The notes beneath the pieces were generated by a model. The model was not told the DNA's origin. It ran no database searches and saw nothing but the letters and a program-made list of their open reading frames with translations. 64,000 nt of DNA from Carboxylicivirga sp. (GTDB lineage Bacteria; Bacteroidota; Bacteroidia; Bacteroidales; Marinilabiliaceae). A program made the position numbers and the translations under genes. Below, piece after piece: positions 27,301 through 36,228 of this stretch (within the stretch, counting starts at the first letter, position 1; each line of letters starts with the position of its first letter). Where the stretch lies: positions 248,001-312,000 of the forward strand of contig JAOARW010000053.1 of NCBI GenBank assembly GCA_025210475.1. Reading direction: 5' to 3'.

Positions 27301-28911
27301 TTGCGTAATTCAACGCCGGGTATCACTTTGATTTCACCACCGCCACACCACGATATATACTCAATCGAGGATTTGGCTCAGTTGATTTACGACTTAAAAA
27401 GCACAAATCCTTCTGCACGTGTGAGTGTAAAGCTGGTATCGGAGAATGGCGTAGGTACTGTGGCTGCGGGTGTGGCAAAAGCGCATGCCGACCTGATTGT
27501 AATAAGTGGTACTGAAGGAGGTACCGGGGCCAGCCCTACCAGTTCAATTAAGCATGCTGGTTTACCGGTTGAGATTGGTTTGTCTGAAACACAACAGACC
27601 CTCGTGATGAATAATCTGCGTGGTCGCGTGAAATTACAAACCGATGGACAGTTAAAAACCGGTTTGGACGTCATTAAAATGGCCTTGTTGGGAGCTGAAG
27701 AGTATGGTTTTGCTACTTCTGCACTGGTAACACTTGGTTGTGTAATGATGCGCAAGTGTCACCTGAATACTTGTCCGGCGGGTATTGCTACCCAAGATGA
27801 GGCTCTAAGAAAACGTTTCATCGGAAAATATAAATACGTGGTTAACTTCTTCAATTTTATTGCGGAAGAGGTGCGTGAGTATCTGGCTGAATTGGGATAC
27901 AAGTCGCTTGATGAAATCATTGGGCGCACCGATTTAATGGAGCAAAACAAAGACGTATCAAACTGGAAGTCACAAGGTGTAGATTTGGGTCGTTTGCTTT
28001 ATTTTCCAGAGGAAGGAAAAAAATATCCAATCCGCAATACCACAGAGCAGGATCATAAGTTGGATGAGGTATTGGATCGCCAGTTGATTAAGCAGGCACA
28101 AGCTGCCTTAATCAATGAGCAGAAAGTATGGATGGCCAGCGATATTATTAATACCGATCGTACGGTAGGGGCGATGCTTTCGGGTGAGGTATCGAAAAAG
28201 TATGGCGAAGCTGGTTTGATGAAAAATACCATCAATTGTACCTTCCATGGTTCGGCAGGGCAGAGTTTTGGAGCATTTCTGGCTAAAGGAGTAAGTTTCC
28301 GTTTGGAGGGTGATGCCAACGATTATTTGGGCAAGGGTTTGTCTGGAGGAAAGATTATTGTTGTGCCACCTCAGGGAACAACTTTTAAGCCTGAGGAAAA
28401 CATTATTATTGGTAATACAGTGCTTTACGGAGCCACCAGCGGTAACTTATATGTTCGCGGAGTAGCGGGTGAACGCTTTGCTGTTCGTAACTCAGGTGCA
28501 CATGCCGTTGTTGAAGGTGTGGGTGATCACTGCTGCGAATACATGACAGGTGGTCGTGTGGCTATTCTTGGTCCAACGGGTCGAAATTTCGCTGCCGGTA
28601 TGAGTGGTGGTATTGCCTATGTGTTGGATGAGGCCGGCAACCTGGATTATTATTGCAATAAAGGGCTGGTTGATCTTACTCCGGTTGAAGATGCGGCTGA
28701 TGTTCAGGAGTTGCAGTTTATGCTGAATAAGCATTTGCTTCACACGAACAGTAGCAAGGCGCAGGAGATATTGGTTAACTGGACTTCGTACTTGCCTAAA
28801 TTCGTTAAGGTGATTCCTTTTGAGTACAAGAAGGTACTGCAGGAGCAAAAAATTAAAGAGCTTGAGCAGAAACTTCGCGAAACGGAAGATGCACCGCATT
28901 TGAGAGAATAG
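24394..28911 (+). CDS. gltB: Glutamate synthase (NADPH) large subunit
   Basis: 1505 residues from the ATG at 24394 (MTKRFPNPQGLYD); the GTG at 24301 is an in-frame upstream extension. After a short propeptide, the N-terminal nucleophile glutaminase starts at the Cys of NCGIGFVANIKG. The central FMN/synthase domain follows, with GEGGEDAKRF, PPPHHDIYSIEDL and the 3Fe-4S cysteines CHLNTCPAGIATQ. The C-terminal GXGXG beta-helix domain follows. It makes two glutamates from glutamine and 2-oxoglutarate with electrons from GltD. gltD follows after 175 bases. The operon diverges from porin-glnK-amtB. Confidence 0.97.
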   Translation: MTKRFPNPQGLYDPSNERDNCGIGFVANIKGQQSNEIVVRGLEVLTNMTHRGAESSDNKSGDGAGILMQVPHDYFTTFGFDLPLAGKYGTGLVFLPQDEKEAAFCQQTLDRFFVAEGLELIGYRDVPVDSDVIGEIAKGTEPKIVQVFVKGSYEQDALERRLYLARKQAENAIRESELEEKEAFYLPSLSSKIFIYKGMLTPAQLGQYFLDLKDARVKSAISLVHSRFSTNTFPTWDLAQPFRIMAHNGEINTIKGNRLWMQARESLLESDLFGDDLKKLFPVVTPNMSDSASLDNVLEFLFMTGRSLPHALSMLVPESWNSKNPIPKSLKAYYEYHSTIMEPWDGPASIVFSDGRYVGGTLDRNGLRPSRYVITKDDMIVMGSEVGCQVFPAEEIKEKGRLKPGKLLLVDTQLGVIIPDEEIKSQLSKRHPYGNWLNENRIRMREIEVQQRVPSELGDKYDAYLKTFGYNREDFEQIIAPMAKTGGEPIGSMGNDTPIAVLSDKPQRFFSYFRQLFAQVTNPPIDPIREGLVMALTNYIGSVSKNLLSEEPSQCRSIKFESPLVTNTDLGKIKDYRREEFTHAKISMTFPADRGGAGLEEALENICKAAEKAVDDGMNYIILSDRDIDESQAPVPSLLAVAATHHHLIKAKKRMQVGLIVETGEAREVMHFALLLGFGASVINPYVCFASINEMVKDGKIEMDYASARENYIKAVDKGLLKVLSKMGISTLRSYHGAQIFEAIGVSEEVISKYFIGTPTKIGGVGLEEIAKESILDHKKAFQPAFQVNPFDTKGSYSYRKYGEKHGWNPETIGLLQWATSEGDYNKYKEYSSQVDKDNQTPLFIRGLMKLKKQKSIDISEVEPASEIMKRFVTGAMSYGSISKEAHEAMALAMNEVGGRSNTGEGGEDAKRFSSPARSSIKQIASGRFGVTNNYLTNADELQIKIAQGAKPGEGGQLPGFKVDKIIASLRNSTPGITLISPPPHHDIYSIEDLAQLIYDLKSTNPSARVSVKLVSENGVGTVAAGVAKAHADLIVISGTEGGTGASPTSSIKHAGLPVEIGLSETQQTLVMNNLRGRVKLQTDGQLKTGLDVIKMALLGAEEYGFATSALVTLGCVMMRKCHLNTCPAGIATQDEALRKRFIGKYKYVVNFFNFIAEEVREYLAELGYKSLDEIIGRTDLMEQNKDVSNWKSQGVDLGRLLYFPEEGKKYPIRNTTEQDHKLDEVLDRQLIKQAQAALINEQKVWMASDIINTDRTVGAMLSGEVSKKYGEAGLMKNTINCTFHGSAGQSFGAFLAKGVSFRLEGDANDYLGKGLSGGKIIVVPPQGTTFKPEENIIIGNTVLYGATSGNLYVRGVAGERFAVRNSGAHAVVEGVGDHCCEYMTGGRVAILGPTGRNFAAGMSGGIAYVLDEAGNLDYYCNKGLVDLTPVEDAADVQELQFMLNKHLLHTNSSKAQEILVNWTSYLPKFVKVIPFEYKKVLQEQKIKELEQKLRETEDAPHLRE

Positions 28912-28979
28912 GTTTTTGAAAGTACGATGATCGGAGTCCGTTGATGGGCGGGCTGTTAAATAGATTTAATAAAACAATC

Positions 28980-29007
28980 AGCTGGTAGCTAAAAGCTGGT
29001 AGCTTAA
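28980..29007 (+). repeat. Heptad repeat in the gltB-gltD spacer
   Basis: Four 7-base units beginning AGCT (agctggt, agctaaa, agctggt, agcttaa) in tandem. They are the same word family as in the trp spacers. Confidence 0.75.
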
Positions 29008-29018
29008 ATAAAAGAATA

Positions 29019-29073
29019 CCGGGGGCATAGGAGAATGAGTGAAAAGGCTCAAAGGAGCCGCCCCGGTTTCTTT
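29019..29073 (+). promoter_or_regulatory. Nested hairpin just before gltD
   Basis: CCGGGG (29019-29024) can pair with CCCCGG (29061-29066), enclosing GGCTC (29046-29050) and GAGCC (29055-29059) around AAAG. TTTCTTT follows and the gltD ATG is at 29087. It could act as a partial terminator or an mRNA stabiliser that sets the GltB:GltD ratio. Confidence 0.55.
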
Positions 29074-29086
29074 AAAACGGAAGATT

Positions 29087-30511
29087 ATGGCAGATCCCAA
29101 AGGTTTTATAAAATATGGACGTAAAGAAGGTGGCTACCGTCCGGTGACCGAACGAATCGATGATTACGGTGAGGTTGAACAAACACTAAATGTTGCCGAT
29201 CGCACCATACAGGCGTCGCGTTGCATGGATTGTGGTATTCCATTTTGTCATTGGGCTTGTCCGGTAGGAAGTAAAATTCCGGAATGGCAGGATGCAGTTT
29301 ACAAAGGCGAATGGAAATTAGCAAGCGATATTTTACATTCAACCAATAGCTTCCCTGAATTTACTGGCCGAATTTGTCCAAATCCTTGTGAGAAATCATG
29401 TGTGTTGGCAGTGCATGAAGAGGCTGTGACCATTCGGGAAAATGAATGTTCTGTGGTAGAAAAAGCTTTTAGCGAAGGTTTTATTCAGCCACGTATTCCG
29501 GCACAACGCACAGGTAAAAAAGTAGCAGTGGTTGGTTCAGGACCTGCAGGTTTATCGGTAGCCGATTTGTTAAATCAAGCGGGACATGAGGTAACTGTTT
29601 ATGAGAAGGATGATGCCGTTGGTGGATTGCTGCGTTATGGTATTCCGGATTTTAAACTGAATAAGAAAGTCATTGATCGTCGGGTGGCGGTTTTTAAAAA
29701 AGAAGGAATTTGCTTTAAAACCAATGTATCTGTTGGTGAAGATGTGAAAGGTGAGGAGTTAACTGCACAATACGATGCTGTCGTTCTTACCATTGGAGCC
29801 ATGAAGCCTCGTGATTTAAAAGTTGAAGGTCGTGATTTGGCTGGTGTGCATTTTGCAATGGACTTTCTGAAGCAACAAAATAAAGTAAACCGTGGTGAGA
29901 TTTACAGCAATGGAGAACAAATATTAGCCAAGGGTAAGAATGTTTTGGTAATTGGTGGTGGTGATACGGGAAGTGACTGTGTTGGAACTTCGAATCGCCA
30001 GAAGGCAAAGAGTGTTACCCAAATCGAAATTTTACCTAAACCACCGGTAAAAAGAGGAGCAGGTAATCCATGGCCTTATTGGCCCAACACTCTAAAAACA
30101 TCTACGTCGCACTCCGAGGGATGCGAACGTAAGTGGAGCCTTAATACCAAGCGTTTTATTGGCGAAAATGGTCGTTTAAAACAGGTAGAGTTGGTTGAGG
30201 TTGAATGGAACAAAGATGAAAACGGCCAATGGAAGATGACTGAGAAACCGGAAACCTCTTACATTATGGATGCTGAATTGGTGTTGCTATCGATGGGGTT
30301 TGTAAGCCCGGTTCACGAAGGTTTGGTAAGTGAATTCGGATTGGATCTGGATGCTCGAGGCAATATTAAAGTGGATACGAACTATCAAACCAGTCAAAGT
30401 AAAGTGTTTGCAGCGGGTGATGCTTCTAATGGAGCCAGCCTTGTTGTAACGGCCATTGCTAAGGGGCGTGAGGCAGCCAAGAGTATTCATAGCTATTTAA
30501 CTGAATTATAA
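29087..30511 (+). CDS. gltD: Glutamate synthase small subunit
   Basis: 474 residues from the ATG at 29087 (MADPKGFIKY); the upstream GTG at 29039 runs through the hairpin and is unlikely. The N-terminal iron-sulfur domain has CMDCGIPFCH, ACPVGSKIP, and CPNPCEKSC. The FAD motif is GSGPAGL, the NADPH motif GGGDTGSDC, and AAGDASNGASLVVTAI lies near the end. It passes electrons from NADPH to GltB. It is the last gene of the gltBD operon, followed by a terminator. Confidence 0.96.
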   Translation: MADPKGFIKYGRKEGGYRPVTERIDDYGEVEQTLNVADRTIQASRCMDCGIPFCHWACPVGSKIPEWQDAVYKGEWKLASDILHSTNSFPEFTGRICPNPCEKSCVLAVHEEAVTIRENECSVVEKAFSEGFIQPRIPAQRTGKKVAVVGSGPAGLSVADLLNQAGHEVTVYEKDDAVGGLLRYGIPDFKLNKKVIDRRVAVFKKEGICFKTNVSVGEDVKGEELTAQYDAVVLTIGAMKPRDLKVEGRDLAGVHFAMDFLKQQNKVNRGEIYSNGEQILAKGKNVLVIGGGDTGSDCVGTSNRQKAKSVTQIEILPKPPVKRGAGNPWPYWPNTLKTSTSHSEGCERKWSLNTKRFIGENGRLKQVELVEVEWNKDENGQWKMTEKPETSYIMDAELVLLSMGFVSPVHEGLVSEFGLDLDARGNIKVDTNYQTSQSKVFAAGDASNGASLVVTAIAKGREAAKSIHSYLTEL

Positions 30512-30637
30512 AGTCAGATACGATGTTTTTGTGTTGTATCTATAATAAGATATGCTTTTAACCTGAATCCAAAATCTACAAATCTTACACAGGTTACAGC
30601 TTATGCTGAGCATATAGGGTTGCTAACAAAACAAAGA

Positions 30638-30666
30638 AAGTCATTCCATGTTGGAGTGGCTTTTTT
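30638..30666 (+). terminator. Terminator after gltBD
   Basis: AAGTCATTCC (30638-30647) pairs, with two G-U pairs, with GGAGTGGCTT (30653-30662) and is followed by Ts. It lies in the 329-base gap between gltD and the lipoprotein gene, which otherwise shows nothing recognisable. Confidence 0.7.
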
Positions 30667-30840
30667 GTGTTTTAGTCAAACAAATGATTGTCATTGTTAT
30701 TTCTAATTGAAGTGGTAAGCATTGAATGAATGCGCCTGAAATCCATTTAATTTAGAATATCATACGTGTAACTTAATGTACTGTTGTCACATATACATGT
30801 AAGGTAATTAGTGTATATTCATGCACTTGAAATAAGAGCT

Positions 30841-32028
30841 ATGAAGAAATTAGAGTTGATGATAGTGTGTTGGTTTGTGGCAGTCTTGCTAACATCGTGT
30901 ACAGACGATGAGCTTAGTGAGATGTATAGCAATCGTGGGGTTGGTAAGGATAAAGCTGCTCTGGAATCGAGTGTTCAAAAAGTAAATGCCGAAATTGTTG
31001 AATTGGGAAAAACAGATTTTGCTTTGATCGGTCATTCCATGATGCAAGAATTGAATGGAGCGGAAATGAATGGTAATGCTCTGTTCGTTCAAAAGATTAT
31101 TGAGATTGGCGATTTGATGTATCAGGCCAATTGCAGTGATTGCTTGTTTGAAGAATTGCTTAACCTGGCTTTTGCCAGCTCTGCTTATTGCCAGCCTTTG
31201 CTTAATGAAGGATGTGGGGTATGGCGTTGGAATCAAGGTGAATTTGTTAAGGAACGGGATCATCAAACAGATATTGTGTTTATGTTTCCGGTAGAAAATA
31301 TGAGTGCTGAAGTGGCTGCATTAACCATATCGGATATTGTAATTTATAAAGGTTTGTTTCCTGGTAATGACGATCAAAAAAATGGCAATCAAACGGTTGA
31401 AAAATTAAATTTCAATCTTAAGCTGGGCGATGAATTGACCCTGTCTGGTAATGTTAAAGCCAGCTTTTCGGATGAAGGTTTTTATCAGGATCTTGCTCTT
31501 TCTTTTAATCCTCAGCCTTATAATATTAGTTACGATCTTGGAAAAAGTGCAGATAGCGGATATTGGTTTTCTTCCTTTAGTCGTGAATCGGTCTATCTGA
31601 TGGATCAGTCAATGGATTTGTTTATTTCTTCGGATGAAAGTGATATGCCGGTAAAAAGTTTTGTTAATCAATTCTTGATGTATGACGTAATAGTCGAAAC
31701 CAAAGCACTTACCGACAATTTGTATTATGAAATAAAAGAACTTGCTGACTTGGATGAATCATCCGAACAATATGTGCAAGGACTGGTTTCGGCACTCAAT
31801 GCTCATGCAATAATGACCGTAAAATATAGAGACGACCGGAGTATAATTGCAAAAGTTAATGCAGAGCCTCGTAAAGATAGTAAAGGCAATTGGCTGGTTG
31901 ATCTGGAGATGGAGTTTAACGACGGTTCGCGAATTAGTTGTAATGAGTATTTCGACGATTACCTGGTTAAATTTAAAGTGCAGTTGGAGGGCTTAATTGA
32001 AGGATTCGAAAACAAGTTTGGTATTTGA
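30841..32028 (+). CDS. Hypothetical lipoprotein
   Basis: 395 residues from the ATG at 30841. A lipoprotein signal (ELMIVCWFVAVLLTSC) puts the modified cysteine near residue 20. The mature part is acidic, with a pair of cysteines in ANCSDCLFEELL and a second pair further on (YCQPLLNEGCG). No known domain is recognised. It is followed by a strong terminator and looks monocistronic. Confidence 0.75.
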   Translation: MKKLELMIVCWFVAVLLTSCTDDELSEMYSNRGVGKDKAALESSVQKVNAEIVELGKTDFALIGHSMMQELNGAEMNGNALFVQKIIEIGDLMYQANCSDCLFEELLNLAFASSAYCQPLLNEGCGVWRWNQGEFVKERDHQTDIVFMFPVENMSAEVAALTISDIVIYKGLFPGNDDQKNGNQTVEKLNFNLKLGDELTLSGNVKASFSDEGFYQDLALSFNPQPYNISYDLGKSADSGYWFSSFSRESVYLMDQSMDLFISSDESDMPVKSFVNQFLMYDVIVETKALTDNLYYEIKELADLDESSEQYVQGLVSALNAHAIMTVKYRDDRSIIAKVNAEPRKDSKGNWLVDLEMEFNDGSRISCNEYFDDYLVKFKVQLEGLIEGFENKFGI

Positions 32029-32065
32029 CTCTTGATGCCTGATTATATAATCTGATAAAGTAAAG

Positions 32066-32090
32066 AAGGTGCCGTAATAGCACCTTTTTT
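32066..32090. terminator. Terminator between lipoprotein gene and Dabb gene
   Basis: AAGGTGC (32066-32072) pairs with GCACCTT (32080-32086), followed by Ts on the plus strand and T-rich on the minus strand. It serves convergent genes. Confidence 0.8.
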
Positions 32091-32127
32091 ATGTCTGCAA
32101 ATCCGGCGTTAGTCTCCGGATAATCAA

Positions 32128-32427
32128 TTAAAATTCATAGTCAACACAAGCCCTCGACTCCAACACTTCGCGAATTATTTTACCAACCGCAACATGATCG
32201 GGGTGTTTGGCGTAGGCATCCAGTCCTTCCATATTGTCAAAGGTTGTGGTCAATGAGATGTCAAAGGTCTCGTTTTCGTTGCAATTCAGGCCAACTTCAA
32301 TGGATTTAAGCGATTCTACCTTGTTGCTTAATGCCAATAGTCCGTTTTTAATCTCAAGAAGTTTGGCTTCTTTTTCTTCAGTGGTTTTAAAGCTTTTAAG
32401 CTTAAACAATACAACATGCTTAATCAT
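32128..32427 (-). CDS. Dabb (stress-responsive A/B barrel) family protein
   Basis: 99 residues from the ATG at 32427 (MIKHVVLFKLK); the TTG at 32433 adds two. The beta-alpha-beta ferredoxin-like pattern with IKHVVLFKLK, VGLNCNENETFDISL, YAKHPDHVAVG is typical for the Dabb family. Members form dimers; some are stress-induced and a few are enzymes, so no function is assigned. It diverges from udk across 50 bases. Confidence 0.88.
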   Translation of the reverse strand: MIKHVVLFKLKSFKTTEEKEAKLLEIKNGLLALSNKVESLKSIEVGLNCNENETFDISLTTTFDNMEGLDAYAKHPDHVAVGKIIREVLESRACVDYEF

Positions 32428-32477
32428 AACCAAATTATTTCCTTATTTTAGTTTCGAATTTAAGCAAAAGTAATAAA

Positions 32478-33095
32478 ATGCTAATAATAGGTATAGCAGG
32501 AGGAACTGGTTCGGGAAAAACCACCGTGGTACGAAAGATAATGGAACAGCTACCTGAAGGAGAGGTGGCCATTTTACCACAGGATTCATATTATAAAGAT
32601 AGTAAGCATTTGCCACTGGAAGAGCGGCAAAAGATTAATTTTGACCATCCCAATGCCATTGAGTGGGATTTGTTGGTTGATCATATCGAGCGTTTGAAAA
32701 GTGGCCAATCGGTTCAGATGCCACAATATTCTTACCTAACGTGTACGCGATCGGAAGAAACCGTTGAGGTAATGCCACGCGATGTTGTAATTGTTGAAGG
32801 AATCCTGATATTGGGACATCCTCAATTGCGAAGTTTGATGGATTTAAAAGTTTTTGTGCATGCCGATGCTGATGATCGTTTATCGCGGGTAATACAGCGT
32901 GATATTCAGGAGCGTGGACGGACCGTAGAGAAAGTGCTTGAACGTTACGATGATACCGTTAAGCCGAGTCACCTTCAGTTTATCGAGCCAACAAAACGGT
33001 ATGCCGATCTAATAGTGCCACAAGGCGGAAATAACAAAATTGCTATTAATATTCTAACGCATTTTATCGAACGAAACCTTACCAGTTTAAATTAA
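32478..33095 (+). CDS. udk: Uridine kinase
   Basis: 205 residues. The P-loop is GGTGSGKTT, with DSYYKD, NFDHPNAIEWD and RDIQERGR as in uridine/cytidine kinases. It phosphorylates uridine and cytidine for pyrimidine salvage. The exonuclease gene follows after five bases. Confidence 0.94.
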   Translation: MLIIGIAGGTGSGKTTVVRKIMEQLPEGEVAILPQDSYYKDSKHLPLEERQKINFDHPNAIEWDLLVDHIERLKSGQSVQMPQYSYLTCTRSEETVEVMPRDVVIVEGILILGHPQLRSLMDLKVFVHADADDRLSRVIQRDIQERGRTVEKVLERYDDTVKPSHLQFIEPTKRYADLIVPQGGNNKIAINILTHFIERNLTSLN

Positions 33096-33100
33096 CTACC

Positions 33101-33817
33101 ATGCTTGATAACATTAATGTTGAGGACATCTTGTTTTTGGATATCGAAACAGTTCCGCAAGAATCGTGTTTCGAGAATGTTGATCCTGACCTGCAGAAGA
33201 TGTGGGAAAAGAAATCGGATTATTTCCGGCAAGAAGAACAATCAGCAGCTGATGTTTATGGAAGAGCAGGTATTTATGCCGAATTTGGTAAGATTGTTTG
33301 TATTTCGGTTGGAATAATATCGGCACGGGGTGGACGCAGAATTTTCCGCGTAAAGTCTTTCGCCGGTGATAATGAGAAAGTGTTATTGGAAGATTTCGGG
33401 CAGATGTTAAGTCATTTTGCCCGGGATATTCATAAAAACATGTGTGGTCATAATGCCAAGGAATTCGACTTTCCGTACATTGCCCGCCGCATGCTGATCA
33501 ATGGCGTTAAATTACCAGCTATATTGGATGTGGCTGGTAAAAAGCCCTGGGAAGTGAAATTTCTGGATACGATGGATATGTGGAAGTTTGGTGACTATAA
33601 ACATTATACATCTTTAAATCTGCTGACAACCATATTCAATATTCCATCGCCCAAGGATGATATTGATGGCAGCCAGGTGGCTTCTGTTTTTTATGAAGAG
33701 AAGGATATTGATCGGATAGCCCGGTATTGCGAGAAAGATGTATTAGCCACCGCACAGCTATTTCTGCGATTTAAAGGTGAAGAATTAATCGATGAAGATG
33801 CGGTTGAGAATGCATAA
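33101..33817 (+). CDS. Predicted DEDD-family 3'-5' exonuclease
   Basis: 238 residues related to the PolB exonuclease domain. Exo I DIETVP, Exo II with GHNAKEFDFPYIARR, and Exo III YCEKDV carry the acidic metal ligands. The Tyr of YCEKD marks the DEDDy type. It probably trims DNA or RNA ends; the natural substrate is unknown. It lies five bases after udk and is likely cotranscribed. Confidence 0.88.
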   Translation: MLDNINVEDILFLDIETVPQESCFENVDPDLQKMWEKKSDYFRQEEQSAADVYGRAGIYAEFGKIVCISVGIISARGGRRIFRVKSFAGDNEKVLLEDFGQMLSHFARDIHKNMCGHNAKEFDFPYIARRMLINGVKLPAILDVAGKKPWEVKFLDTMDMWKFGDYKHYTSLNLLTTIFNIPSPKDDIDGSQVASVFYEEKDIDRIARYCEKDVLATAQLFLRFKGEELIDEDAVENA

Positions 33818-33847
33818 GTTTTCGTTATCCGCAATAACAACAATAAA

Positions 33848-34654
33848 TTAATCCAAAAGAAAATAAGCCAGCGTTTTAATTAATAGCTCCGGCTGTTCGG
33901 CATGTAGCCAATGACCGGCATTTGGAATGTCTACAACTTCAGAGTTCTTAAAGAATTTTCGGATGATCATCGAGTCTTCATCCATCACATAACCCGATTT
34001 TTCACCACGAATAAAAATAGCCGGAATTTTTGAATGGTTGCTTTCAGGATCCAGCATTGAGAAGCCATCCAAAATCTGATCGAGAGTACTTTTAAGCACT
34101 TCTAAATTTAATCGCCATTGGTAAGTGCCAGCCTTGGTGCGTTCAACATTTTTTAAAAGGAACTGTTGTAATTTGGCATCCGGCAAACTATCCTTCAGTT
34201 GTTTGCTAATGTCCTGTCGCGAATTGACTTCTTGAAAGCGAACGTTTAACATGCTGTCAATAATCAGCTGGTGATTATTGGTGATTTGTGCATAATTACT
34301 GAAAGAGGCGTAGGATTTTGGCGCAATGTCCAATACAATCAATTTATTGATTCTGTCGGGATACTCAAGAGCAAAGCGCATCGCTGTTTTTCCACCCATG
34401 GAGTGGCCTGCCAGATGCGCTTGCTTAATATTGTGCGCGTTAAAAAACTCAAGCAGGTCATTGGCCATGCTTTCGAAATCATGAATATTGCTGTGTGGTG
34501 ATTGACCATGGTTTCGTTGATCAATCAAAAAGATATGGTAATCCTTCTCCAGCTGTCGGGCAATGGAAACCCAGTTATCTGATGCACCATACAAGCCGTG
34601 CAGAATAACCAGTTTGGGTCCGCTGCCACCATATTCACGATAAAAAAGTTGCAT
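33848..34654 (-). CDS. Alpha/beta hydrolase (YbfF-like esterase)
   Basis: 268 residues. The oxyanion region is HGLYGASDNW, the nucleophile elbow GHSMGGK, and the catalytic histidine lies in NAGHWLHAEQP. The layout is that of YbfF/RsbQ-type esterases. Substrate unknown. It starts six bases after the end of pdxJ and is likely in one transcript with it; it converges on the exonuclease gene with 30 bases between. Confidence 0.88.
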   Translation of the reverse strand: MQLFYREYGGSGPKLVILHGLYGASDNWVSIARQLEKDYHIFLIDQRNHGQSPHSNIHDFESMANDLLEFFNAHNIKQAHLAGHSMGGKTAMRFALEYPDRINKLIVLDIAPKSYASFSNYAQITNNHQLIIDSMLNVRFQEVNSRQDISKQLKDSLPDAKLQQFLLKNVERTKAGTYQWRLNLEVLKSTLDQILDGFSMLDPESNHSKIPAIFIRGEKSGYVMDEDSMIIRKFFKNSEVVDIPNAGHWLHAEQPELLIKTLAYFLLD

Positions 34655-34660
34655 CGGACC

Positions 34661-35377
34661 TTATTTAATCAATTGCTGTTGATAAAGTTGAATGGTTTTT
34701 TCTAAGCCAATGTATAAGGCATCGCTTATTAAGGCATGCCCTATTGAAACTTCTTTCAAATAAGGAATTCGCTCATTAAAATATTTTAGGTTGTCCAGAT
34801 TCAGGTCGTGACCGGCATTGATCTTTAAACCTATTTTGTTGGCTAATTCGGCTGCTTCAACAAAAGGAGCGATGGCTGCTTCCCGATCCTTGGCAAAATT
34901 GGTTGCATAAGGCTCGGTATATAATTCAATGCGATCGGTATTGGTTTTAACGGCTCCTTCAATATTTTTTAAATCTGTGTCGATAAAAATAGAGGTGCGA
35001 ATGCCTGCTTCACTAAAACGACCAATCACTTCCTGCAGAAAATCAAGGTTGTTAATGGTATCCCAACCTGCATTTGATGTTAAAGCTTCAGGAGGATCAG
35101 GAACAAGGGTTACCTGGTGTGGTTTAACAGCTAAAACCAGATCAATGAATTCTTTAGACGGATAGCCTTCAATGTTGAATTCTGTTTTAATCACCGGTCG
35201 GATGTCATGAACATCTTTGTAACGAATATGTCTTTCATCCGGTCGTGGATGCACTGTTACTCCATCTCCGCCAAATTCCTGCACATCAACGGCAGCCTTT
35301 AATACACTTGGTGTATCTCCGCCTCTTGAATTTCGAAGCGTGGCAACCTTATTTATGTTAACACTAAGTTTTGTCAT
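34661..35377 (-). CDS. pdxJ: Pyridoxine 5'-phosphate synthase
   Basis: 238 residues, a TIM barrel beginning [16 protein letters not shown] and containing [25 protein letters not shown], and INAGHDLN. It condenses 1-deoxyxylulose 5-phosphate and aminoacetone phosphate in vitamin B6 synthesis. It diverges from the CBS-domain gene; in many Bacteroidetes pdxJ borders this envelope cluster. Confidence 0.96.
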   Translation of the reverse strand: MTKLSVNINKVATLRNSRGGDTPSVLKAAVDVQEFGGDGVTVHPRPDERHIRYKDVHDIRPVIKTEFNIEGYPSKEFIDLVLAVKPHQVTLVPDPPEALTSNAGWDTINNLDFLQEVIGRFSEAGIRTSIFIDTDLKNIEGAVKTNTDRIELYTEPYATNFAKDREAAIAPFVEAAELANKIGLKINAGHDLNLDNLKYFNERIPYLKEVSIGHALISDALYIGLEKTIQLYQQQLIK

Positions 35378-35545
35378 TTTTCATTAATTGATGAACACTC
35401 GATTAAGAGTGATTAAAAACAAAATAAACTATCCCTTATTTTTGTTTGTTATAATGTTTGACAGTATTTTTAATACTCAAACAATTACAGAGAAAAAGGG
35501 TTTTTATTGACGCGCAAAATTATAAAGTATTTCCAAAAGTAATCT

Positions 35546-36211
35546 ATGTTGGCAAAAGAATTAATATCAGAAGTGGTACCTTCATTAAAAACATCAGACA
35601 GTGGTTTGGATGCCTTAAACTGGATGGAGGTGTTTCGTGTGTCGCATTTGCCCATAGTTAACAATCGCTCTTTTTTGGGCTTAATCAGTGATGTAGATAT
35701 ATACGATTTAAATAAGGCAGAAGAGGCGTTGGGCAATCATTCGCTTTCATTTTCAAGGCCTTTTGTTTATGCGCATCAGCATATTTTCGATGTTATTGAA
35801 ATTGCTTCGCGGCTTAAATTAACGGTTGTACCGGTGCTGGATAAAGAAGAAGAGTACCTGGGACTGATTACTCAAAGTGATTTATTGCAAACTTTTGCCG
35901 ATTTAATTGCGGCTCATGCATCCGGAGGAATAATTGAGCTGGAATTATTGCCGCAAGATTATTCTCTGGCCGAAATTTCAAGGATTGTGGAAGATGCTGA
36001 TGCAAAAATATTAAGTTTGTATGTTTCGCAACCTACCGGTTCTGACAGATTGTGTATTGCGATTAAATTGAACCGCATTGATGTCAGACCCGTTTTAAAT
36101 GCTTTTGACCGATACGATTACTCTGTTAAAACAACATATGTTGGGGATGATTCCTACGATGATACTGTGAAAAAAAACTACGACGCACTTATGCGGTATC
36201 TGAATATGTAG
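35546..36211 (+). CDS. CBS-domain protein
   Basis: 221 residues. A pair of CBS domains covers residues 1-130 (VSHLPIVNNRSFLGLISDVD and LTVVPVLDKEEEYLGLITQS), followed by an ACT-like C-terminal domain (IIELELLPQDYSLAEISRIVE). Such proteins bind adenine nucleotides. It is the first gene of the envelope cluster and lies 17 bases before the BamA-like gene; its role is unknown. Confidence 0.85.
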   Translation: MLAKELISEVVPSLKTSDSGLDALNWMEVFRVSHLPIVNNRSFLGLISDVDIYDLNKAEEALGNHSLSFSRPFVYAHQHIFDVIEIASRLKLTVVPVLDKEEEYLGLITQSDLLQTFADLIAAHASGGIIELELLPQDYSLAEISRIVEDADAKILSLYVSQPTGSDRLCIAIKLNRIDVRPVLNAFDRYDYSVKTTYVGDDSYDDTVKKNYDALMRYLNM

Positions 36212-36228
36212 ATGATAAAAGGTGATGT

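Noticed and set aside
26563..28899. Several minus-strand open frames inside gltB
   Set aside because: Shadows of the gltB reading frame; no independent support.
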